Assembly (NCBI GenBank): GCA_023664385.1
Contig: JAMPFU010000014.1
Coordinates: forward strand, 1-64,000
Reading direction: 5' to 3'
DNA length: 64,000 bases
Origin: Clostridium sp.
GTDB taxonomy: Bacteria; Bacillota; Clostridia; Lachnospirales; Lachnospiraceae
A program made the position numbers and the translations under genes. Positions 26,088-34,986 of this stretch are shown here, piece by piece. The notes below the pieces were generated by a model, which worked only from the letters and a program-made list of their open reading frames with translations, was not told the DNA's origin and made no database searches. How positions within the stretch are numbered: position 1 is the first letter of the stretch; every line of letters starts with the position of its first letter.

Positions 26088-27376
26088 TGACCGTATTCCG
26101 TGAGTTATCGGTGCTGTGGTCACTGTTTCACATATTAATATTATTCATGCTCCTATATCGTTCCCGCTATGACAAAAGAAAAACCTTTCTTCTTACGGGA
26201 ATTGCAATGGGACCGTTGATTGTACTTAATGTTGTAGGCTTATTTTTATATGGGGCGGAAATGATGGGAAAGGTTTTTATACTGACCTGCACCATGCCAA
26301 GTCTTCTGTTTTTTTGGTTTATATCAAAGGATAAAAAGGGAAGATTTTTCTTTACATTTTGTGTTGCCGATACAGTTGCCCTATGGATTATTTCCGTAAC
26401 AAATATATTAGATTTTTATTTAGGCGGCGAACAGTACATTCTTATGTTTATCGGAAGGCTTGTGCTTTTTCCCTTGTTGGAATGGATTGCAATCCGCTAT
26501 CTGAGAAAGCCTTATTTAGAGCTGCAGGAGTCCGTTTCAGACGGATGGGGCGTTTTTGCAGGCATGACGGCATTATATTATATTTTGCTTGCTGTAAAAG
26601 GAAATTTCCCTGTTATTGTTACACAAAGACCAAAGGAAATGCCTTCTTTTTTACTCATACTTGTGCTGATGCCAATGACCTATGCAACAATTTTTGCGGC
26701 ATTATACAGACAGCTTCTGCTCTACCGAAAACGGCAGAGTGAACATATTTTGCAGGAACAGAAAAATATGCTGGAGGAACAGCTTGATAACCAGCAGCGT
26801 ATACGGAAAATGAAGCATGATATGAAGGCACACACGGTAACCCTTGCAGGACTGCTTTCCGCAGGAAAGACGAAAGAAGCACAGGAATATTTGAGTGGCA
26901 TGGAAGTGGAAATGAATGTGCTTACGGGACAATTTTGTGCCAATCCATATCTAAATGCAGTGCTGATACAGTATTCAGGAAAATTAGAGAAAATGGATGC
27001 CAAATATCATATGAATATACAGGTTGGGGACGAGGCGCTTCCATCCATGGCGCTTTGCCAAATTCTTTCAAACGGACTGGAAAATGCATGTGATGCTTTA
27101 AAGGGGCTTGAGAAAGAGAAACGGGAAATTTCCGTGCAAATGAAGTACAGCAGAAGTTATCTGCTGATACGAATCAGGAATAGGTGCAGGGACGACCTGA
27201 ATGTAGAAAAGGGAACGGTGCCGGGTACGGATAAAGAAGGACATGACCATGGCTTTGGACTTGCAACCATACAGGAGGCGGCAGCAAGGCTTGGCGGGGA
27301 AATGTACTGCTATACGGAGGACGGAAGCTTTATACTTGATGTGATGGTAGATTGTCAGTCTTTTCCAAAGGATTGA
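26087..27376 (+). CDS. GHKL-type sensor histidine kinase (AgrC/VirS-like)
   Basis: A 429-residue membrane kinase; GAGGAGGT at 26073-26080 favours the ATG at 26087, overlapping the regulator's stop by one base (TGATG). About six membrane segments fill residues 5-215. The phosphoacceptor is in RKMKHDMKAHTVTLAG, as in AgrC-type kinases; the GHKL ATPase has N box NGLENACDAL and G2 region GFGLATIQEAA. It pairs with the LytTR regulator just upstream. The signal is unknown; no cyclic-peptide pheromone gene was seen nearby. Confidence 0.9.
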   Translation: MTVFRELSVLWSLFHILILFMLLYRSRYDKRKTFLLTGIAMGPLIVLNVVGLFLYGAEMMGKVFILTCTMPSLLFFWFISKDKKGRFFFTFCVADTVALWIISVTNILDFYLGGEQYILMFIGRLVLFPLLEWIAIRYLRKPYLELQESVSDGWGVFAGMTALYYILLAVKGNFPVIVTQRPKEMPSFLLILVLMPMTYATIFAALYRQLLLYRKRQSEHILQEQKNMLEEQLDNQQRIRKMKHDMKAHTVTLAGLLSAGKTKEAQEYLSGMEVEMNVLTGQFCANPYLNAVLIQYSGKLEKMDAKYHMNIQVGDEALPSMALCQILSNGLENACDALKGLEKEKREISVQMKYSRSYLLIRIRNRCRDDLNVEKGTVPGTDKEGHDHGFGLATIQEAAARLGGEMYCYTEDGSFILDVMVDCQSFPKD

Positions 27377-27418
27377 TGTGAAAAAAATAAATCAAATAAA
27401 AACATTAGGAGGAAGCAT

Positions 27419-30400
27419 ATGAGAAACGTGAGAAAGCGGTTACGGAAAATAATGGTTGTTCTGATTTCAGTCGTATTGATTTTGGTGTCTGTACCTTGGA
27501 CGGAACCGATTGCGGCATATGCAAAGGAAAACGCTGATTTACTTGAAGAAGGTGAAATGCAGGAAAATATCAGCGGAAATACCGTAGAAAATACGGAGGA
27601 AACAAAGACGCCGCAGACAATGACAGAGGAACAGGAGCCGAAAGGCGAAAATGGAAGTGGGGCACAGGAAACTAGTGTTGCAAACGGCAATGAGACACAG
27701 CAGGGAAAGACGGAGGAGCCGAAAGGCGAAAATGGAAGTGCAGCACAGGAAACAGGTACAGAAGGTGGCAATGAGACACAGCAGGGAAAGACGGAGGAGC
27801 CGAAAACGGAAAATGGAAGTGCAGCACAGGAAACAGGCACCGAAGGCGGCAATGAGACACAGCAGGGAAAGACAGAGGAGCCAAAAACGGAAAATGGAAG
27901 TGTAGCACAGGAAGCAGATACAGAAGGCGGCAATGAAACAGTACAAGGAAAGACGGAGGAGCAAGTAGCCGAAACCGACAACGAAGCAGAAATAGAAATC
28001 ATGGAAGCGTCAGAGGAGATTATGCTGGCGGAGGAAACCGTAACAGCACCTGATACAGTCACAACCTCGGATCAAACGTGGGAAACCTGCACGCTGTCGG
28101 GAACCTATACAATTCAATCAGGGGTGACAGTGACCCTGATGGGACCGCTTACCGTGGAGGGTGAGGTCACCATAATGGGCGGTGGAAAGCTTGTGCGGGG
28201 AGCTGCCGGTGCTTATTTTGATGTGGGCAGCGGGGATAAACTGACGCTGCAAAATATTGAGGTAGATGGTGCGTCATTGTCGTCATCTTATTCAATGATA
28301 TCTGTTACAGGCGGTGGAGCGGTAGAGTTGTTGCAAGGGAGCAGGCTTCATCACTGCTACAAGACATCACAAGATGGTGCAGCCCTTTACATATCTGGAG
28401 GCAATGCAGTTTTACGGGATGCTGCAATAGAGGACTGTCAGTCAACCAGTTATGGCGGTGCTATTTACATGTATAATGGAAGTAGTCTGACTATTTACAG
28501 TGGCAGCTACAGCAGGAATGCCACAACGTCTACCAGCTCTTATGGTGGTGGCTTTCTATATAACAGGGGCTCTACCGTAACAATTTATGGCGGCAGCTTT
28601 ATTGGCAACACATCAGAAGGAATAGGCGGCTGCATTTACAATACAGGCATAGCAAATACAGCGACCTATCTGTATGGCGGATATTTTTCGGGTAATAAAA
28701 GCAGTTATGCCACTCGCACAGGCAGTGGTGCCGTATTTTATTCGTCTCGTAATACGGCTGACACAACGATTCAATTGTCCGGCGATGTGCAGTTTTGTGG
28801 AGATGGCACGGAAGGGTCGGGAACGGACGGCGTATTTCTTGATATTGGGACTGGTGCGGAAAGAAAGGCGAAGATTAGCTCGGAGTTAAAATACCCGCTT
28901 GCACTTTATTTAGAGGCAAGCGAGGGCAGGGCAATTGCAGAAGGCGTGGAAGGATATCAGCTTCAGAAAAAGGATATGAAGAAGATAACATTTACGGATG
29001 CCGGTTCGTCAGGAAGTAAATGGTATGCCAAGCTGGATGAGGAGAATAATCAGGTTGTACTGACTGCTACCAATCCGGGATATGATTTATTATACGTGAC
29101 GTATGGTGCAAATGGAGGCGAAGGAACGGTATCAGATAGCAACGGATATAATGAAAGCGAAATGGTTACTTTACAGTCGGGTGACGTGCTAAAGCGGGAA
29201 GGGTACCGGTTTGCCGGATGGAATACGAAGCGTGACGGTACGGGAACTGCTTATTCGGCAGGTGATACGTTTTCAATTGTGGAGGATGTGATGCTGTATG
29301 CACAGTGGGAGCTTGCACACATACATGCCGTTTCTGTGGATTGCTCCCAAGTATCGGGCAGTAAGGAGTCATTTGCCGTGTTGTATGATGGGATATCTGA
29401 AAATGGAGTGTTGTCTGCTGGCAGCTATTATTTGGATGCAGATTGTTATTTGGCAACGCCGATTATCATTAACAGCGGTGTTACCGTCAATCTTTGTCTC
29501 AACGGTCATAAGCTGGAATACACCGGTTCGGGAGAAAATGCCATTGTGGTAAATGGAACGTTAAAGCTTTGCGATTGCAACGGTTCCCATGGCTCTTATA
29601 CATTTACGAGTCCTGCAACCAATGGGACGGTAACCGTCAATGGCGGTGTTATTACGAGAAGCCAAAAGGTAAATGCAGTAGGAAGTGGAATTCGTGTGTA
29701 CGGAACCTGCTATATGTGTGGCGGCTCCATTGCGGGAATCAGCGATACAGGGGATAGCAGAATTGATGACAGTCATGGTGCTGTCCGCGTGGAAGGCACG
29801 TTCTATATGTACGGAGGTGCCATTACCCATAACCGTTCGGGATGCGGTGGCGGAGTGAATGTATGCGGTGATAATGCAGTATTTCAACTGATTGGCGGAA
29901 GCGTCTCATACAACTATGCTGATTATGATGACGGCGGCGGAATTTGTCTGAACGATAACGGTAGCTTTGTTATGAGTGGCGGTGAGGTGCGTGGAAACCG
30001 TGCAAAATCCGGCGGTGGTGGAATCGAATGTTATGGAAACGGTAACAGTGCGGACGCTGTCACTATTATGGGAGGCATCATTACAGGAAATACAACTGGC
30101 GGAGATGTGGGTGGCGGTATGAAATGTGGTGACATCAACCGTCCTCTCACGATTTCAGGAAATGCCAAAATTACTGGAAATAGCAATCAGAACGGTGCAG
30201 AGAGCAACCTATACTTGTGTGATGGAAAGACTGTGAATGTTGTGGATGGATTTAATGGAATGGTTGGCGTGACAATGGAAAATACTCCGACAGAAGAAGC
30301 ATCTGTAGATATTACAGGTACGAATAATGGGGATTACAGCCAGTATTTTTACAGTGACAAGTCAGCATATAAAATTGTGGACAATAAGCATGTGTTGCAG

Positions 30401-33400
30401 CTTGTACTTCCTGATACCATACCGCCGACAGGAAGCATTACAATAGATAGCAATTCATGGAAAAGCTTTCTGAATACGATTACGTTTGGACTGTTTTTCA
30501 AAGAAACAAAAACAGTAACGATTACTGCGGCAGACAAAGGCTCTGGCGTGGACAAAGTATATTATTATACGTCGGAAAATAAACTGACGCTGGCGGATGT
30601 ACAGGCACTTGAAGCAAGTGACTGGGTGGAAGGACACTCCTTTTCCATAAGCCCTGACAGCAAATGTATTATTTACGCCAAAATTACGGATATGGATGGA
30701 AATGTAGCTTATATTTCTTCGGATGGGCTGGTATTTGACGGCACAGCTCCGATTATCAGTGGTGTTATGGATGGAGAAACCTACCGTATACCGCCGACCG
30801 TAACGGTAACGGATGCACATTTAAAGTCTGTGAAGGTAGATGGTAAGGAAGTTACCCTGACAAATGGTATATTTACATTGAAAGCGGCAGAGGGTCAGCA
30901 GACGATTGTTGCAGTTGATGAAGCAGGAAACACAGCTACAGTTACCGTGACTGTAAAAACAGTGGCAGAAAATGTAGCAGATGCCAAGGCAATCGTGGAA
31001 AATGTGCTTGCCAATTATACGGCAACCAACGACAGTACCAAGCAGGAGCTTCAAGAAAAGATAGATGCGGCATTGCGTGAAGCATTTGGCAATGCAGGAA
31101 TTGGCGACGTGACTGTAACTGTGGGAGAGTTTGCCAAGACAGAGGCAACTACAAGTGAGGTAGGAAGCATTAGTGGCAGCATTACGGTTTCAAGTGGAAG
31201 TGGTACAGACATCGTAACGGACAGTGTGGCAATCAATAAGCCGATAGCCAAGCTGCCTGTAACGGATGCAGATAAGGTAGAAGCTGCAAAGGAAATTGTG
31301 GAAAATGTGCTTGCCAATTATACGGCAACCAACGACAGCACAAAGGAGGAACTGCAAAACAAGATAGACGCTGTATTAGCGATAGCGGCACTTGGCAATG
31401 CAGGAATTGGCGACGTGACCGTAACTGTGGGAGAGCTTACTAAGACGGAGGCAACCAAAGATGAGGCAGGAAGTCTTAGTGGTAGCATTACGGTTTCATG
31501 TGGAAGTGGTACAGATATTGTGACGGACAGCGTGGCAATCAATAAGCCGATAGCGAAGCTGCCTGTAACGGATGCAGATAAGGTAGAAGCTGCAAAGGAA
31601 ATTGTGGAAAATGTGCTTGCCAATTATACGGCAACCAACGACAGCACAAAGGAGGAACTGCAAAACAAGATAGACGCTGTATTAGCAATAGCGGCACTTG
31701 GTAATGCAGGAATTGGCGACGTGACCGTAACTGTGGGAGAGTTTACCAAGATAGAGGCAACCACAAGTGAGGAAGGAAGTCTTAGTGGCAGCATTACGAT
31801 TTCATGTGGAAGTGGTACAGACATCGTGACGGACAGCGTGGCAGTCAATAAGCCGATAGCGAAGCTGCCTGTAACAGATGCAGATAAGGTAGAAGCTGCA
31901 AAGGAAATTGTGGAAAATGTGCTTGCTGACTATACGGCAACCAACGACAGCACAAAGGAGGAACTGCAAAACAAGATAGACGCTGTATTAGCAATAGCGG
32001 CACTTGGTAATGCAGGAATTGGCGACGTGACCGTAACTGTGGGAGAGTTTACCAAGATAGAGGCAACCACAAGTGAGGAAGGAAGTCTTAGTGGCAGCAT
32101 TACGATTTCATGTGGAAGTGGTACAGACATCGTGACGGACAGCGTGGCAGTCAATAAGCCGATAGCGAAGCTGCCTGTAACAGATGCAGATAAGGTAGAA
32201 GCTGCAAAGGAAATTGTGGAAAATGTGCTTGCTGATTATACGGCAACGAACGACAGCACAAAGGAGGAGCTTCAAGAAAAGATAGATGCAGCATTGCGTG
32301 AAGCGTTTGGAAATGCAGGAATTGGTGATGTGACTGTAACTGTGGGAGAGCTTGCCAAGACAGAGGCAACTACGAGTGAGGCAGGAAGTCTCAGTGGCAG
32401 CATTACGGTTTCATGTGGAAGTGAAACAGAAACCATAGCAATCAGTAGGACCATTCCGAAAAAGGAAGATACAGAGAGCACAGAAACTACGGAGAGCACA
32501 GAGAGCACAGAAACTACGGAGAGCACAGAAAGTACAGAAACTACGGAAGACACAGGCGGCAAGGAATCAGGAGCCATATCCGCAAACGTCCATAAGGATG
32601 ACAAAGCACCTACTACGAAGCTTTCCACTCCTGTAAAAGAGCTTAAGGATCTGCTTCTTACAGAAGCGGAAAAGAAGCAGGTTGCGGATGGAATGAATAT
32701 TAACATTGTGCTTGATGTAAAAGATGCATCAGGAAGTGTCAGCGATGAAGACAAAGCAACGGTAAACGCTGTTTTGCACGACTATACGGTAGGGCAGTAT
32801 ATCGACATCAGCTTATACAAGCTGGTTGGAGAAAACCGTACGGACATAACGGAAACATCAAAAAAGCTTACCATAATGATTTACATACCTGACAACCTCA
32901 GGAATGTAGATGGTAAGACGATAAGAAATTTTGCAGTTATCCGTGTACATGACGGCAATGCTGACATTTTGAGCGACTTGGACGAAAGTGCCGATACTAT
33001 CACCATAGAATCAGACCGTTTCTCTACCTATGTAATCATTTACAAAGATATGGCAAAGGGCGAAGGTGGTGGAAACAATAATGAGAAAACTGACAAGGAC
33101 GGTACGCAGAATAAAACAGACCAGTCGCCTGATACGGCAGATAACACACCGATAGAATTTGTTGCGACACTTGCCATGATTTCAGGCTTTACGTATCTGC
33201 TTTTATGGTTTTCAGACCATAAGAGGGGAATGACGGAAAAAACAAAGAAAGAGCTTGTTTCCCGACTTGTGGAATGGGCAAAGCAGGGCGGAACGGTAAG
33301 AAGGTTGCTTGCACTTGCGGCAATTTTTGTACTGCTGGCATACTACCATAGCATCGGCAAAGAGACAGATGTGGAATGGCAGGAGGTTTATGCAAAGTAG
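27419..33400 (+). CDS. Giant repetitive surface protein (1993 residues)
   Basis: Signal peptide at 1-35 (basic start, long hydrophobic core, AYA cleavage site). Then: four 27-residue repeats of the EEPKGENGS-AAQETGTEGGN type (about 73-180); a right-handed beta-helix region (about 237-495); one InlB-B/Listeria-Bacteroides repeat ending FAGWNTKRDGTG...MLYAQWEL (about 558-632); a second beta-helix region rich in GGG and N-ladders (about 674-948); an Ig-like segment (about 1110-1180); five repeats of about 102 residues (1193-1678); a TEST/ETTE linker; a unique domain; and two C-terminal membrane segments (about 1914-1938 and 1961-1978). The motif SPDTAD before the first segment resembles, but is not, a SPxTG sortase signal. 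Probably an adhesin or glycan-binding wall protein controlled by the two-component system upstream. Confidence 0.85.
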   Translation: MRNVRKRLRKIMVVLISVVLILVSVPWTEPIAAYAKENADLLEEGEMQENISGNTVENTEETKTPQTMTEEQEPKGENGSGAQETSVANGNETQQGKTEEPKGENGSAAQETGTEGGNETQQGKTEEPKTENGSAAQETGTEGGNETQQGKTEEPKTENGSVAQEADTEGGNETVQGKTEEQVAETDNEAEIEIMEASEEIMLAEETVTAPDTVTTSDQTWETCTLSGTYTIQSGVTVTLMGPLTVEGEVTIMGGGKLVRGAAGAYFDVGSGDKLTLQNIEVDGASLSSSYSMISVTGGGAVELLQGSRLHHCYKTSQDGAALYISGGNAVLRDAAIEDCQSTSYGGAIYMYNGSSLTIYSGSYSRNATTSTSSYGGGFLYNRGSTVTIYGGSFIGNTSEGIGGCIYNTGIANTATYLYGGYFSGNKSSYATRTGSGAVFYSSRNTADTTIQLSGDVQFCGDGTEGSGTDGVFLDIGTGAERKAKISSELKYPLALYLEASEGRAIAEGVEGYQLQKKDMKKITFTDAGSSGSKWYAKLDEENNQVVLTATNPGYDLLYVTYGANGGEGTVSDSNGYNESEMVTLQSGDVLKREGYRFAGWNTKRDGTGTAYSAGDTFSIVEDVMLYAQWELAHIHAVSVDCSQVSGSKESFAVLYDGISENGVLSAGSYYLDADCYLATPIIINSGVTVNLCLNGHKLEYTGSGENAIVVNGTLKLCDCNGSHGSYTFTSPATNGTVTVNGGVITRSQKVNAVGSGIRVYGTCYMCGGSIAGISDTGDSRIDDSHGAVRVEGTFYMYGGAITHNRSGCGGGVNVCGDNAVFQLIGGSVSYNYADYDDGGGICLNDNGSFVMSGGEVRGNRAKSGGGGIECYGNGNSADAVTIMGGIITGNTTGGDVGGGMKCGDINRPLTISGNAKITGNSNQNGAESNLYLCDGKTVNVVDGFNGMVGVTMENTPTEEASVDITGTNNGDYSQYFYSDKSAYKIVDNKHVLQLVLPDTIPPTGSITIDSNSWKSFLNTITFGLFFKETKTVTITAADKGSGVDKVYYYTSENKLTLADVQALEASDWVEGHSFSISPDSKCIIYAKITDMDGNVAYISSDGLVFDGTAPIISGVMDGETYRIPPTVTVTDAHLKSVKVDGKEVTLTNGIFTLKAAEGQQTIVAVDEAGNTATVTVTVKTVAENVADAKAIVENVLANYTATNDSTKQELQEKIDAALREAFGNAGIGDVTVTVGEFAKTEATTSEVGSISGSITVSSGSGTDIVTDSVAINKPIAKLPVTDADKVEAAKEIVENVLANYTATNDSTKEELQNKIDAVLAIAALGNAGIGDVTVTVGELTKTEATKDEAGSLSGSITVSCGSGTDIVTDSVAINKPIAKLPVTDADKVEAAKEIVENVLANYTATNDSTKEELQNKIDAVLAIAALGNAGIGDVTVTVGEFTKIEATTSEEGSLSGSITISCGSGTDIVTDSVAVNKPIAKLPVTDADKVEAAKEIVENVLADYTATNDSTKEELQNKIDAVLAIAALGNAGIGDVTVTVGEFTKIEATTSEEGSLSGSITISCGSGTDIVTDSVAVNKPIAKLPVTDADKVEAAKEIVENVLADYTATNDSTKEELQEKIDAALREAFGNAGIGDVTVTVGELAKTEATTSEAGSLSGSITVSCGSETETIAISRTIPKKEDTESTETTESTESTETTESTESTETTEDTGGKESGAISANVHKDDKAPTTKLSTPVKELKDLLLTEAEKKQVADGMNINIVLDVKDASGSVSDEDKATVNAVLHDYTVGQYIDISLYKLVGENRTDITETSKKLTIMIYIPDNLRNVDGKTIRNFAVIRVHDGNADILSDLDESADTITIESDRFSTYVIIYKDMAKGEGGGNNNEKTDKDGTQNKTDQSPDTADNTPIEFVATLAMISGFTYLLLWFSDHKRGMTEKTKKELVSRLVEWAKQGGTVRRLLALAAIFVLLAYYHSIGKETDVEWQEVYAK
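27635..27958 (+). repeat. Four tandem 81-bp coding repeats
   Basis: The sequence GAGCCGAAA recurs at 27635, 27716, 27797 and 27878 with exact 81-base spacing, and a degenerate fifth begins at 27959. Each encodes a 27-residue Glu/Thr/Gly-rich spacer. Such near-identical units vary in number by slippage or recombination. Confidence 0.9.
30995..32440 (+). repeat. Five tandem coding repeats of about 306 bp
   Basis: GTGGAAAATGTGCTTGC recurs at 30995, 31298, 31604, 31910 and 32216 (spacing 303, 306, 306, 306). The third and fourth units are identical or nearly so over more than 200 bases; the first and last use a shorter LREAFGNAG variant where the middle three have LAIAALGNAG. Each unit encodes a helix (VEAAKEIVENVLA) followed by a beta-rich domain. 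The near-identity suggests recent expansion. Confidence 0.92.
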
Positions 33401-33403
33401 GAA

Positions 33404-33568
33404 TGGCTTGTGGGGACACTCCCTTGAACTCGTACACAGTCATGCAGCCAACGGTATGTGTATTCTTGCGGTCTTAAAAAGTTGCAATTCAAAATACACA
33501 TACCGTTGGCTGCATAAGGCTGTGCAATTTCATGTGCCTTAACGCCTTACTGCGACAGTCTTTTTATT
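33404..33568. repeat. Shorter copy of the long palindromic element
   Basis: Inverted repeat with arms ACGGTATGTGTATT / AATACACATACCGT and GCAGCCAAC / GTTGGCTGC. It shares ATGGCTTGTGGGG, CCTTGAACTCGTACACAG and TATTCTTGCGGTCTTAAAAAGTTG with the 525-bp palindrome at 15529-16053 (opposite orientation), and ends TACTGCGACAGTC then TTTTTATT. Compared with that copy it lacks the distal hairpin tip and the outer left arm. It probably also terminates the surface-protein transcript. The remainder of the gap to 33735 is AT-rich and non-coding. Confidence 0.75.
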
Positions 33569-33614
33569 ATCGTAAAATATCAACTTATTTTCGTTGCGGC
33601 TTTCCATATTGTCG

Positions 33615-33702
33615 TAAAATAAAAATTTTTATTTTAATCTCAAAATGATATGCTTTTTCTATATAGGCAAGTGAAGTAATAAAAACTTAGGCAATTGCCT
33701 AA
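33615..33702 (+). promoter_or_regulatory. Two perfect palindromes upstream of a lipoprotein gene
   Basis: TAAAATAAAAATTTTTATTT-TA (22 bp, 33615-33636) and TTAGGCAATTGCCTAA (16 bp, 33687-33702) are both perfect palindromes within 120 bases of the start at 33735. The second has the size and symmetry of a repressor operator. No matching regulator can be named. Confidence 0.5.
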
Positions 33703-33734
33703 ATGACAAAAACCTGCAGAAGGGAGAATTTCAT

Positions 33735-34952
33735 ATGAGAAAGCAATATATCAAGAAAAGCCTTGTGCTTTTATGCTTGGCAACGGCAATTGTGACAGGC
33801 GGCTGTGGCAAAGAAAAGGAAAGGGAAACGACAGAAAAGCAGACCACAGAAAGACAAAAGGAGACAACGGAGGCGAAAAAAACAGAAGAGACAACCGAAC
33901 GCGAGAAGGAGACAACCACAGAAGAAACGGTGCAAAGAAAAAGCTTGGACGTTATTGAACTGAAGGCGTATTCTGAAAATCGTGATGGAGAAGATACGAT
34001 TTCCGGTCATATTAAGGATATTGCATATACAAGGAGTCTTCTTATTGTTTTGTCGGATGATGGGCATCTGTATACGTATTATAGCGACAGTGGATTTGGT
34101 TATGAAATACATGACTTGGGTAATCCCGGCTGGGATATGGAGGATATTGGGCGGGTAAGCGCCGTTACATCCGACTATGACGGAGAGAATGGGCAGTATA
34201 TTGTTATGGAGGGTAATCGGTATTATTATGTTGAATTAAAGAAGGGCGAAATTGTTTATAGCATTGATGGTGTTTTACTTGAGGGGCAGGAAATCGCAGA
34301 TATCCGTTTCAGTGGCATCGGATTTGAGGTATATTGTACGGACGGAAGCTGGTATGACGTTTTGCCTGACGAGGAGCATCATATAGCAGAGCCTCCGTAC
34401 AGCTATTACATTGATTCTGCAAACCTTTGGTATTATCAGGTAGCCAAAGAACCTGATATTACTTTCCCTGAGGGGCTTACTCTGTTAGACAGTGCTGGTT
34501 ATTACTATTTACTTTCTGACGGAAAGCTTTATTGGGAGAATTTTATGGAGGCTCCCATACAAGATACTGCTGATTATACCTTTACAAAATTATATACAGT
34601 CGGAGATAGTAAGGGCTGCATGGGTTTGACGGACACAAATGAACTGCTGTTTATGTACAGAAGCTATAATCTGGAAGACAATGCCCTTGAGACGCTTTAT
34701 ACCATTGAGCTGCCGGAAACTGAAATTCTTAGTATACAGTATCTCAACGGTTTGAGAAGTTTTTTGATTATCAAAACTGCTGATGGCTATTATAGATGTG
34801 CAGAGGATTTGTTTTCATATGCTGAGGATAGCATGACTCTTGAGCCTGACGAAGATTTGAATGCACTGACCGAAGATGTCATTGCCATTCGGCATGGATA
34901 TGTCCTGCTCGATGACGGGTATGTATATGAGCTGCCAGGTTGGGTCTTTTAG
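33735..34952 (+). CDS. Lipoprotein of unknown function
   Basis: A 405-residue lipoprotein: type II signal peptide with lipid-attachment Cys24 (IVTGGC). Residues 25-70 are a Glu/Thr/Lys low-complexity linker (repeated TTE, ETTE). The globular part has recurrent short beta segments with Asp-Gly turns (LSDDGHLYTYY, CTDGSWYDV, LSDGKLYW, LLDDGYVYEL), spaced like blades of a beta-propeller. No enzyme motif seen. AAGGGAG precedes the ATG. It likely forms an operon with the next gene, 34 bases on. Confidence 0.65.
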   Translation: MRKQYIKKSLVLLCLATAIVTGGCGKEKERETTEKQTTERQKETTEAKKTEETTEREKETTTEETVQRKSLDVIELKAYSENRDGEDTISGHIKDIAYTRSLLIVLSDDGHLYTYYSDSGFGYEIHDLGNPGWDMEDIGRVSAVTSDYDGENGQYIVMEGNRYYYVELKKGEIVYSIDGVLLEGQEIADIRFSGIGFEVYCTDGSWYDVLPDEEHHIAEPPYSYYIDSANLWYYQVAKEPDITFPEGLTLLDSAGYYYLLSDGKLYWENFMEAPIQDTADYTFTKLYTVGDSKGCMGLTDTNELLFMYRSYNLEDNALETLYTIELPETEILSIQYLNGLRSFLIIKTADGYYRCAEDLFSYAEDSMTLEPDEDLNALTEDVIAIRHGYVLLDDGYVYELPGWVF

Positions 34953-34986
34953 CGTAAAAATGCAGTTTTAATGTGGGAGGAATGAC

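Noticed and set aside
27355..28062. A 235-codon open frame on the minus strand opposite the start of the surface protein
   Set aside because: It is low complexity (Ser/Val/Phe/Pro) and mirrors the plus-strand 81-bp repeats; the plus strand has a signal peptide and ribosome-binding site. Likewise the other antisense frames at 31318-32754.
33309..33542. A 77-codon plus-strand frame running from the surface-protein end into the hairpin element
   Set aside because: Out of frame with the real gene and covering a palindrome; no ribosome-binding site.
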